A DNA stretch of 5,072 bases, from the NCBI GenBank assembly GCA_002358835.1, contig DEPP01000029.1, positions 1 through 5,072 of the forward strand, read 5' to 3'. Positions 1 to 4,516 of this stretch are shown here, piece after piece (positions within the stretch are counted from its first letter, which is position 1; each line of letters starts with the position of its first letter). The stretch comes from Bacteroidales bacterium UBA3389. Its GTDB lineage: Bacteria > Bacteroidota > Bacteroidia > Bacteroidales > P3. The notes beneath the pieces are model-generated. The model was not told the DNA's origin, made no database searches, and worked only from the letters and a program-made list of their open reading frames with translations. The translations under genes and the position numbers were made by a program.

Positions 1-63
1 ACGAATCTTACAAGAGAATGGCAACAATGGAATGGAATAAATAATCCAACCAAAGATTCATAA
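1..63 (+). CDS. 3' end of an unidentified plus-strand gene (partial)
   Basis: Frame 1 is open from the window edge and ends in TAA at 61-63, encoding TNLTREWQQWNGINNPTKDS. It stops five bases before a strong rho-independent terminator, as expected for the last codons of a plus-strand gene. The fragment is hydrophilic and too short to assign to a family. Frames 2 and 3 also reach stops, at 38-40 and 42-44, so the choice of frame rests mainly on closeness to the terminator. The terminator makes it likely that some plus-strand gene ends here, but which frame it uses is uncertain. Confidence 0.4.
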   Translation, partial: TNLTREWQQWNGINNPTKDS

Positions 64-67
64 AAAC

Positions 68-101
68 AAAAAGGGAAATCCTCAAAGGGTTTCCCTTTTT
101 T
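68..101 (+). terminator. Bidirectional rho-independent terminator
   Basis: A stem is formed by 68-81 and 87-100: AAAAAGGGAAATCC pairs with GGGTTTCCCTTTTT, 14 pairs including one T-G wobble, around the 5-base loop TCAAA. A run of six T follows on the plus strand (96-101). The A-run on the left arm gives the minus strand a U-tail too. It should end the plus-strand gene at the window edge and could also stop minus-strand read-through from the nuclease gene, whose stop codon lies about 120 bp away. Confidence 0.85.
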
Positions 102-132
102 ATTTCCACAAAACTACCTCTTTGATTTCGTC

Positions 133-180
133 AAACTTTATTTCATAGATGTAAAAGTTGAAAAGTTAGAAATAAAGTTT
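133..180. repeat. 12-bp perfect inverted repeat downstream of the nuclease gene
   Basis: AAACTTTATTTC at 133-144 is the exact reverse complement of GAAATAAAGTTT at 169-180, separated by 24 bases. The spacer contains two copies of AAAAGTT (153-159 and 161-167). The structure sits about 43 bp past the stop codon of the minus-strand nuclease gene. It could act as a weak transcript-end hairpin, but it is AT-rich, the loop is long and there is no clean U-run, so its role is open. Confidence 0.5.
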
Positions 181-222
181 TCATATTCTCAAAAGAGTCA
201 GCTATTATACTTACTTAATCAT

Positions 223-1305
223 TTACTTTGAATAAACATGATAGAAGGTTTCCACATGTTTAAGAAAATTTTGGAATTTTTGTTTGTATATTCCGGAGTT
301 TGCCCATTGAGAATACACTGCAACTTCTGTTCCGTTGTTTAAAATAATAGAATCTTTTATGAAAAAGCGACGATCCCCGTCTTTTTTTTCTTTTATAAAA
401 TCCATAGGACGTATAATTCCACATTTGCGACTACTACTTAAATAAGAAGGAAATCGTTCTTCTAATTCTTCCAAAGTTATATTTGGATGCTCTGATATAT
501 ATTGTTTAACTACGGTTAAAACGAATCGTCCAACTCCATAATAGTTAATTCCATCTAATGAAAAAACCTCTTTTGCATATTCTTTATTAGTGGTTTCAAT
601 TTCCGGCTTCTTTATTTTTTGCTCAGTGCGATATGATTGTTTTCTTTCTATTTTAAATGTCAGTTTTTCTAACTCGTATTCCAAAGCTTTTTCTTCAAAT
701 CCTTCTTTGAGAAACTTATCTTTAATTAAGGTAATAATGTTTTTGTTTGCATCGCTACTAAAAAAGAATTCATTAAAACGCTCTTGTAAATTATTGCGAG
801 CTACAATTTGATTATAGTGTTCTTTACAGAAGTTTTCTAAAGAAGTTATATCAAATTTTTCGTATGAAAGCATTTCACAAAATATACTTCCATTAACATC
901 ATCTTCACGAAATTCTACCTTGAAAACACAGATAGGATTATCTAAATCATTAGGAGTGTCATAGTATAATTGGATATTTTCGCCTATGTATAAACCAATA
1001 TTTAATTTTAATTGACGCATGTAAGACGTCAATTGAGATTCTTGTTTAATATTGCAAATATTGTTCGGACGTTTAATTTCAATAGGCAAAGTCGGAATAT
1101 CATTTTTATAAAGTACAATATCGGGTTTTATTGAATTATTATTACCGATATGTATTGTTACTTGAGATTGCATGGTTTTGTTATAACTTTTCCAACCTAA
1201 TATCTTTAAACAATTTTCAATCTCTTGTTGATATTCAATCTCTGTTGATTTGCTGTTTATTCGTTTTTGTAAAGTATCTATTATTTCGTTCCAATTTTCA
1301 TTCAT
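223..1305 (-). CDS. Stand-alone HsdR-N-like PD-(D/E)XK nuclease, putative
   Basis: This 360-residue protein resembles the N-terminal nuclease domain of type I restriction HsdR subunits. A helix with candidate acids E24/E27 (residues 20-37) is followed by P61-D62, then the strand ending E76-I-K78 and R79-P80. Next comes Q91-L-T-S-Y95, matching the QxxxY motif that follows EXK in HsdR and RecB-type nucleases. All core catalytic residues (D62, E76, K78) are present, so it could be active. A charged linker spans about 205-240. Residues about 245-355 form a second domain, beginning YYGVGRFVL, which may recognise DNA; I cannot name its family. No helicase (DEAD/Walker) motifs exist, and HsdM and HsdS are absent nearby. 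The ATG at 1303-1305 is preceded only by a weak AAAGGT. The coding sequence is AT-rich. A role in phage or foreign-DNA defence is inference. Confidence 0.85.
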   Translation of the reverse strand: MNENWNEIIDTLQKRINSKSTEIEYQQEIENCLKILGWKSYNKTMQSQVTIHIGNNNSIKPDIVLYKNDIPTLPIEIKRPNNICNIKQESQLTSYMRQLKLNIGLYIGENIQLYYDTPNDLDNPICVFKVEFREDDVNGSIFCEMLSYEKFDITSLENFCKEHYNQIVARNNLQERFNEFFFSSDANKNIITLIKDKFLKEGFEEKALEYELEKLTFKIERKQSYRTEQKIKKPEIETTNKEYAKEVFSLDGINYYGVGRFVLTVVKQYISEHPNITLEELEERFPSYLSSSRKCGIIRPMDFIKEKKDGDRRFFIKDSIILNNGTEVAVYSQWANSGIYKQKFQNFLKHVETFYHVYSK

Positions 1306-1338
1306 ACCTTTAACTTATTTCGTTAATATAAACATTAA

Positions 1339-1668
1339 ACGTCTTACTACATTGAATTTAATGCAAAGATACTTATTTTATTGGAAATTACCACAGTGTC
1401 TCTTTCACAATTTTATCAAAAGCGATTTGGTAGCCGTAGGTCGTATAAGGAACTATATAACTCACAATTAAAGTTTTTAGAATCACTTAAAGAAGAAGCA
1501 ACGGTTGTAAAAGGTGTTGTAACTTCAAAAATGATTACATAAAATTTTTCTGACCAAGAATTAAAAGTATTGAGAGCAGGTTATAGAACTATGGATAGAG
1601 TATTCTCTGCTACAGAAACATCTTTAGATTCATTTAAAATAATAATTGACGCTTATAAAGCAAAGTGA
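1339..1668 (+). pseudogene. Plus-strand reading frame broken by one in-frame stop
   Basis: Frame 1 is open from 1339 (after TAA at 1336-1338) to a TAA at 1540-1542, and continues in the same frame to TGA at 1666-1668. The protein-like part starts near 1381 with LEITTVSLSQFYQKRFG, then charged helical sequence ending VTSKMIT before the stop. NFSDQELKVLRAGYRTMDRV and about 21 more residues, ending DAYKAK, follow it. Composition is protein-like on both sides of the stop, and no frameshift is needed to join them. That fits a roughly 95-codon gene killed by a single substitution. There is no ATG before 1531 (TTG at 1381 is the only obvious early start) and no clear ribosome site, so the start may also be lost. 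I do not recognise the family. It could instead be chance open sequence. Confidence 0.45.
1364..1371 (-). promoter_or_regulatory. Candidate -7 promoter box for the nuclease gene
   Basis: On the minus strand this reads TATCTTTG, a full match to the Bacteroidota -7 consensus TAnnTTTG. It lies 58 bp upstream of the nuclease ATG. A good TTTG -33 box at the usual 19-21 bp distance is not seen, so this rests on the -7 box alone. It falls inside the open upstream part of the broken plus-strand frame, so that frame and this promoter share DNA. Confidence 0.5.
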
Positions 1669-1686
1669 AATATTTCAAGGTAAAGA

Positions 1687-1731
1687 AAAACGAGCGTTCG
1701 ACCTGCTTTTGCATTTGCGGACGCTTGTTTT
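1687..1731. terminator. Terminator-like hairpin after the broken frame
   Basis: AAAACGAGCGTTCG (1687-1700) pairs with CGGACGCTTGTTTT (1718-1731) over 14 positions with two G-T wobbles, leaving a 17-base loop. On the plus strand it begins 19 bases after the stop of the broken frame, where a terminator for that gene would be. On the minus strand the stem is followed by TTTTTCTTT, a better U-tail, so it may act in both directions or back up the terminator at 1876-1910. Its right arm and most of its loop lie in the two most diverged units of the 21-bp repeat array. Confidence 0.5.
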
Positions 1732-1826
1732 GTGTTTGCGAAATTTGGTTTGAGGAAATTGTTTCTTGATTTCAGGAAAACAACTCTTGATTTTAGCGGA
1801 GCGAATCTTGATTTCAGGAAAGCGAA
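1701..1826. repeat. Six-unit tandem repeat with 21-bp period
   Basis: The core TCTTGATTTCAGGAAA occurs exactly at 1764-1779 and 1806-1821, with the variant TCTTGATTTTAGCGGA between them at 1785-1800, each starting 21 bp after the last. Units at 1743-1763, 1722-1742 and 1701-1721 are progressively more diverged but stay in phase. The relation is clearest in the minus-strand conceptual reading, as seven-residue units FAFLKSR, FAPLKSR, VVFLKSR, NNFLKPN, FANTKQA and SANAKAG. No ATG-started gene covers the array on either strand. It is best described as a decaying minisatellite in non-coding DNA, though remnant coding origin is possible because the period is a multiple of three. Confidence 0.7.
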
Positions 1827-1875
1827 ACAAAGAATCAGTAGAGTAAAGATAAGAACAAGATTATCAAGATAAAAT

Positions 1876-1910
1876 AAAAGCGAGCTTGGTTTTGAACCGA
1901 GCTCGCTTTT
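1876..1910 (-). terminator. Strong terminator of the trans-sulfuration gene
   Basis: AAAAGCGAGCTTGGTT (1876-1891) pairs with AACCGAGCTCGCTTTT (1895-1910) over 16 positions with one T-G wobble, closing a 3-base loop. On the minus strand it begins 22 bases after the stop codon of the trans-sulfuration gene and runs into CTTTTATTTTATC, a good U-rich tail. The plus-strand side also ends in five T (1907-1911), so it is bidirectional. Confidence 0.88.
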
Positions 1911-1931
1911 TGTTTGATTGTACAAAATCGA

Positions 1932-3119
1932 TTACTTAATTTTCTCCATCGCTTGTTGCAAATCACGAATTATATCTTCAACATTCTCGATTCCAACTGA
2001 GAATCTTACCAATCCATCGGTGATTCCTGCCGCCAATCTCGCCTCTTGCGGTACTTTTGAGTGAGTCATCGATGCCGGATGCTGAATCAAAGTCTCCACT
2101 CCTCCAAGGCTGACTGCCAGAATCGCCATCTTGACATTATCCATCAAAGTACGACCTGCTTCCAAACCGCCTTTCAACGAGAAGCTTATCATCGTTCCCG
2201 GTCCGTTCATCTGCTTTTGTGCCAATTCGTATTGAGGATGCGTTTCCAATCCCGGATATTTAACCCACTCTACTTGCTCGCAAGATGACAAAAACTCAGC
2301 TACCTTTATCGCATTCTCTTGTGCTCGGTCGATTCTTATGCCTAATGTTTTCAATCCGCGGATTACAAGATATGCTTGGTGAGGATCCATATTTCCTCCG
2401 AAGTTTACCATTGCGTTTCTCAACTTTGCATAAACCTCAGGCTCTTTTGCGGCAACTATACCGCCGACAATGTCAGCGTGTCCGTTGATGAATTTTGTTA
2501 TTGAGTGAAGAACCACATCTGCTCCGAAGTCTATAGGATTTGAAAGGTAAGGTGAGCAGAACGTATTATCGACTACCAACAACGCTCCCGCCTTGTGAGC
2601 AATCTCTGCACAGGCTGCGATGTCGCTTATCTCCATTGTCGGATTTGCAGGCGTTTCCACATAAAGCATCTTAGTGTTCGGACGCATAGCCGCCTTGACT
2701 TCTTCAAGGTTTGCAGTGTTTACGTATGTCGATTCAACACCGAAACGCGACATATGTTGTTCCATCAAAACTCTTGACGCACCATAAACCGCCGAAGAAG
2801 AGACTACATAATCTCCTGCGTTGAGCAATCCCAAATAAACCGTGCTTACTGCCGCCATTCCCGAAGCAACCGCAACCGAATCGCAAGCATGTTCCAACAA
2901 AGCGACTTGTCTTTCGAGTGCTTTCACCGTCGGATTGCCGATTCTTGTGTACATATAACCCGGTTTCACACCTGCAAAACAATCAGCTCCGTCTTGTGCC
3001 GATTCGAATGCAAAGGTTGATGTTTGATAAATAGGAACGGTTGCTGCTCCGAAAGCGTCGTGATGACCGCTGTAGTGGATCAATTGTGAATTGAAGCCAT
3101 AATCTTTTGGATTTTCCAT
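1932..3119 (-). CDS. Trans-sulfuration PLP enzyme, methionine gamma-lyase-like
   Basis: A complete 395-residue member of the Cys/Met metabolism PLP-dependent family (fold type I), cytosolic, handling methionine, homocysteine or cystathionine. Visible family features: PLP-phosphate contacts Y57-T-R59, S86-G-M88 (phosphate loop), Y112 stacking on the cofactor ring, D184 in VVDNTF contacting the pyridine nitrogen, Schiff-base K209 in HSITKFINGH, and R372 in VRFSVGIE binding the substrate carboxylate. The N-terminus (YGFNSQLIH) and C-terminal block (LIQHPASMTHS, AGITDGLVRFSVG) are closest to bacterial methionine gamma-lyases, as is the length. However, the substrate-specificity cysteine after the cofactor tyrosine is A114, and the Lys-Asp pair near 237-238 is Met-Val. 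The substrate is therefore uncertain: cystathionine gamma-lyase or synthase, or homoserine-ester sulfhydrylase, are alternatives. It is monocistronic, with its own -7 box and terminator. The leader is about 30 nt, too short for a SAM riboswitch. Confidence 0.93.
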   Translation of the reverse strand: MENPKDYGFNSQLIHYSGHHDAFGAATVPIYQTSTFAFESAQDGADCFAGVKPGYMYTRIGNPTVKALERQVALLEHACDSVAVASGMAAVSTVYLGLLNAGDYVVSSSAVYGASRVLMEQHMSRFGVESTYVNTANLEEVKAAMRPNTKMLYVETPANPTMEISDIAACAEIAHKAGALLVVDNTFCSPYLSNPIDFGADVVLHSITKFINGHADIVGGIVAAKEPEVYAKLRNAMVNFGGNMDPHQAYLVIRGLKTLGIRIDRAQENAIKVAEFLSSCEQVEWVKYPGLETHPQYELAQKQMNGPGTMISFSLKGGLEAGRTLMDNVKMAILAVSLGGVETLIQHPASMTHSKVPQEARLAAGITDGLVRFSVGIENVEDIIRDLQQAMEKIK

Positions 3120-3151
3120 AATATCTATATCTTTTTATTTGTTTCGCTTTG

Positions 3152-3159
3152 CAAAGGTA
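3152..3159 (-). promoter_or_regulatory. -7 promoter box of the trans-sulfuration gene
   Basis: The minus strand reads TACCTTTG, a full match to TAnnTTTG, 32 bp upstream of the ATG at 3117-3119. Transcription would start near 3145, giving a leader of roughly 25-30 nt. The expected -33 position (about 3179-3183) lacks TTTG and instead lies at the centre of an inverted repeat. That fits a weak promoter that depends on a regulator. Confidence 0.6.
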
Positions 3160-3166
3160 CGACATT

Positions 3167-3192
3167 AAAACGAATTGTCTTTGATTCGATTT
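3167..3192. promoter_or_regulatory. Operator-like dyad at the -33 position of the trans-sulfuration promoter
   Basis: AAAACGAAT (3167-3175) and ATTCGATTT (3184-3192) match as an inverted repeat at 8 of 9 positions with an 8-base spacer. The centre, about 3179.5, coincides with where the -33 element of the promoter at 3152-3159 should be. Position and symmetry suggest a dimeric regulator site; no regulator is identified, and the AT-rich background weakens the case. Confidence 0.35.
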
Positions 3193-3221
3193 CCTTTTTC
3201 TAAACAAACAAAAACAAAGAA

Positions 3222-3240
3222 AGCGGACAAACTGCCCGCT
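3222..3240 (-). terminator. Terminator of the lipoprotein gene
   Basis: AGCGGACA (3222-3229) pairs with TGCCCGCT (3233-3240) with one internal A-C mismatch and a 3-base loop. Read on the minus strand it is followed by TTTCTTTGTTTTTG, and it begins about 37 bases after the lipoprotein stop codon. It separates the lipoprotein transcript from the trans-sulfuration promoter that follows. Confidence 0.75.
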
Positions 3241-3277
3241 CTCCCCTATTCCATATATATATAGTATATATGACTTA

Positions 3278-3568
3278 TTATTTCCCTTTTAATTCCTCAT
3301 CCTTTGCTTCAATCGCTGCCCTAACACCTTCTTCTGCTTTTTCCAAGTCTTCTTTGTGTTCATTAGCCCACTCTTTGTTTTCTGCCTGCCATTGAGTCAT
3401 TTTTCCTATACATTGCAACATAAGTGTGGCTGCTTCTTCTCTTGTGTCTGCATTTTTGATTTGTTTTTCGCAATCATCGCAAATATCTTGATATTCTCCC
3501 AACGGACCACTGCTGCAAGCTGCAAATACCAATGTCATAGCTGCTAAAGATAAAATCATCCTTTTCAT
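3278..3568 (-). CDS. Small cell-envelope lipoprotein, unknown function
   Basis: A 96-residue precursor. Residues 1-17 are a lipoprotein signal peptide: positive MKR, a hydrophobic stretch LSLAAMTLVF and a lipobox FAA before C18, so the mature protein is lipid-anchored with 79 residues. Residues 19-22 (SSGP) lack the acidic cluster that often follows the cysteine in surface-exported Bacteroidota lipoproteins, so a periplasm-facing location is more likely (inference). The mature chain is highly charged and probably helical. It has a C30-D-D-C33 motif plus C53, and a Glu/Lys/Ala-rich second half (about 58-96) that could form a helical hairpin or coiled coil. I do not recognise the family. The ATG at 3566-3568 is preferred because it places the lysine/arginine before the hydrophobic core; M4 is a less good alternative. 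It appears to be its own transcription unit. Confidence 0.85.
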   Translation of the reverse strand: MKRMILSLAAMTLVFAACSSGPLGEYQDICDDCEKQIKNADTREEAATLMLQCIGKMTQWQAENKEWANEHKEDLEKAEEGVRAAIEAKDEELKGK

Positions 3569-3593
3569 AAAACTATCGGAGAGTTATAAAGCA

Positions 3594-3603
3594 TCCTCCT
3601 CCC
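3594..3603 (-). promoter_or_regulatory. Purine-rich Shine-Dalgarno-like run in the lipoprotein leader
   Basis: The minus strand carries GGGAGGAGGA ending at an ATG (3594-3592) that opens a 9-codon frame, MLYNSPIVL. Its TGA (3567-3565) overlaps the lipoprotein ATG as ATGA. The purine run abuts the small ATG with no spacing and is about 25 bases from the real start, so it is not a normal ribosome site for either. It stands out because most genes here lack Shine-Dalgarno sequences. Confidence 0.3.
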
Positions 3604-3639
3604 TCGCCTCTAAATTGTTTTGAATTAAGTTTACACTTG

Positions 3640-3647
3640 CAAATTTA
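3640..3647 (-). promoter_or_regulatory. Candidate -7 box of the lipoprotein gene
   Basis: The minus strand reads TAAATTTG, matching TAnnTTTG, 71 bp upstream of the ATG at 3566-3568. No convincing TTTG -33 box lies at the standard distance. The box sits in the spacer of an imperfect dyad (3621-3661). The region is AT-rich, so a chance match is possible. Confidence 0.4.
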
Positions 3648-3733
3648 TAAACAAAAATTCAAATAACCATTTTTTTACACATATATTTCAAAAAAAAAAT
3701 ATTTTCATAATCATTACATCATCTCAAAACAGC

Positions 3734-3763
3734 AAAAAAGCCGCAGAAAAACATCTGCGGCTT
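3734..3763 (-). terminator. Terminator of the HU-related gene
   Basis: AAGCCGCAGA (3738-3747) and TCTGCGGCTT (3754-3763) form a perfect 10-bp stem with a 6-base loop. On the minus strand the stem is followed by six T (3739-3734, partly continuous with the stem). It starts about 20 bases after the stop codon of the HU-related gene. Confidence 0.9.
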
Positions 3764-3782
3764 GTGCTTTCAAGCTTAAAAC

Positions 3783-4295
3783 TTACTCGTTTTGTTCCGA
3801 ATCAATTTGTTCCAAAATCTCAGCATCCTCATTAGCAACCTCATTTATTCCTGTTTCAACATCTACTTGTCTTGTTTCAATCGGCTGAGATACCTGCAAG
3901 CCTTTTACAGACAAATCTTTCTGCTTAAACTTAACACCTTTAATCTTGTTGCTCAACCACGGAGATGGACGGAAACTGACATGAACGCCTTTAATCGTAT
4001 CAACGGTAAGCTCATCCATTGTTGGAACAGCCTTTGCTCTGATAGTAGGAGAAAAAGTTCCCAACAGAGACAATCTAACAGATGCTCCACGCATAAGATG
4101 AAAACTCAAACGAACTTGCAGCTGTTGCAGCACGCCCATAACATCACCTTTACTCATTGTCGATGATTCTGCGATCTCTTCCGCAATCACATCCAAATCC
4201 ACCGGTTCCTCTTTGAAAATCTTTATGAGGAACTTTTCACCAGGTTCCATTCCGACATTGATGGAACGCTTCACTTTTACATAAGGAATTGCCAT
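3783..4295 (-). CDS. HU-related DNA-binding protein with acidic tail (Bacteroidetes type)
   Basis: A 170-residue protein of the Bacteroidetes HU-related family (the long-HU type often annotated HU family or histone-like DNA-binding protein). Expected elements appear in order: an N-terminal strand (MAIPYVKVKR), a helix at about 32-43 (VDLDVIAEEIAE), a second helix at about 49-68 starting SKGDVMGVLQQLQ, and the beta arm region with LSLLGTFSPTIRAK (75-88). A further strand, VHVSFRPSPWL (104-114), and a basic stretch, IKGVKFKQK (118-126), follow. Residues about 134-170 form an acidic, probably disordered tail rich in Glu and Asp, which would modulate DNA binding. The family bends and compacts DNA in the nucleoid; the specific role of this copy is unknown. 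It has a consensus promoter, a leader of about 130 nt and its own terminator, and is divergent from the HTH gene. The N-terminal MAI start supports the ATG at 4293-4295. Confidence 0.88.
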   Translation of the reverse strand: MAIPYVKVKRSINVGMEPGEKFLIKIFKEEPVDLDVIAEEIAESSTMSKGDVMGVLQQLQVRLSFHLMRGASVRLSLLGTFSPTIRAKAVPTMDELTVDTIKGVHVSFRPSPWLSNKIKGVKFKQKDLSVKGLQVSQPIETRQVDVETGINEVANEDAEILEQIDSEQNE

Positions 4296-4342
4296 TACTT
4301 AAAAAAATTTTAATTAATAAATATTTTAACTTCCTGCATTTT

Positions 4343-4420
4343 CACCGAACGAATCACTTTTTAGATAAAAAAAACACCATATATTAGTTTTTTTTCGTAA
4401 TTTTGCTCAAACATTCGGTG
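4343..4420 (-). promoter_or_regulatory. Structured 5' leader of the HU-related gene
   Basis: Within the predicted leader, CACCGAA (4343-4349) and TTCGGTG (4414-4420) are perfect inverted arms. They enclose a second perfect pair, AAAAAAAAC (4367-4375) and GTTTTTTTT (4387-4395). In the minus-strand RNA the inner right arm ends in a run of eight U. This could be a regulatory leader structure. The long loops and AT-rich composition make it tentative, and it matches no riboswitch class I recognise. Confidence 0.3.
4398..4405 (+). promoter_or_regulatory. Candidate -7 box for the HTH gene
   Basis: The plus strand reads TAATTTTG, matching TAnnTTTG, about 111 bp upstream of the HTH ATG. No TTTG lies at the -33 position. 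It is the only plus-strand match seen between the two divergent genes. If used, its transcript start (about 4411) would lie inside the HU leader, so the two transcripts would overlap by a few bases at their 5' ends. Confidence 0.3.
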
Positions 4421-4431
4421 TAAATACAGTG

Positions 4432-4462
4432 CAAAGATAGAGAATTTCTCCGATGTATCAAA
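4432..4462 (-). promoter_or_regulatory. Consensus promoter of the HU-related gene
   Basis: On the minus strand TTTG (4462-4459) is followed after exactly 19 bases by TATCTTTG (4439-4432), fitting the Bacteroidota primary sigma consensus TTTG-N19-TAnnTTTG. Transcription would start near 4425-4429, giving a leader of about 130 nt. It is the best promoter match in the window, consistent with strong expression of a nucleoid protein. Confidence 0.8.
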
Positions 4463-4478
4463 CTTTTTCGGAGAAATT
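4443..4478. promoter_or_regulatory. 11-bp perfect inverted repeat over the HU -33 box (operator candidate)
   Basis: AATTTCTCCGA (4443-4453) is the exact reverse complement of TCGGAGAAATT (4468-4478), with a 14-base spacer. The dyad centre (4460.5) is exactly the middle of the TTTG -33 box at 4459-4462. A dimer bound here would block or remodel the HU promoter. On the plus strand the same arms would form a hairpin in the HTH leader, ending about 38 bases before its ATG. The adjacent HTH protein is a natural candidate ligand, but nothing in the sequence proves it. Confidence 0.55.
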
Positions 4479-4516
4479 TTACAAAATTTATTGTTATTTT
4501 TTATAATATCGTGATT

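Noticed and set aside
1701..1826. CRISPR array
   Set aside because: The 21-bp units are contiguous, without unique spacers, and are diverged; no cas genes are present.
1684..1872. Plus-strand open frame through the repeats reading LDFRK/LDFSGANLDF, similar to pentapeptide repeats
   Set aside because: It has no ATG, the true period is seven residues rather than five, and it is the other strand of the same minisatellite.
1653..1925. 90-codon minus-strand open frame with a hydrophobic stretch and FLKSR repeats
   Set aside because: It begins at a TTG seven bases past the trans-sulfuration stop, its first third runs through the terminator 1876-1910, and the rest is the tandem repeat read as protein. 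It is better explained as repeat DNA than as a gene.
2061..2982. Several open frames of 60-82 codons across the trans-sulfuration gene on both strands
   Set aside because: They lie inside a complete, strongly supported gene and have no recognisable protein features; they are shadows.
3252..3272. Palindrome CATATATA / TATATATG just past the lipoprotein stop
   Set aside because: Although exact, it is almost purely alternating AT and easily arises by chance; the adjacent hairpin 3222-3240 is the better terminator.
3792..4166. 124-codon plus-strand frame opposite the HU-related gene
   Set aside because: The opposite strand encodes a recognisable HU-family protein; this frame has no start signals and looks like a shadow.
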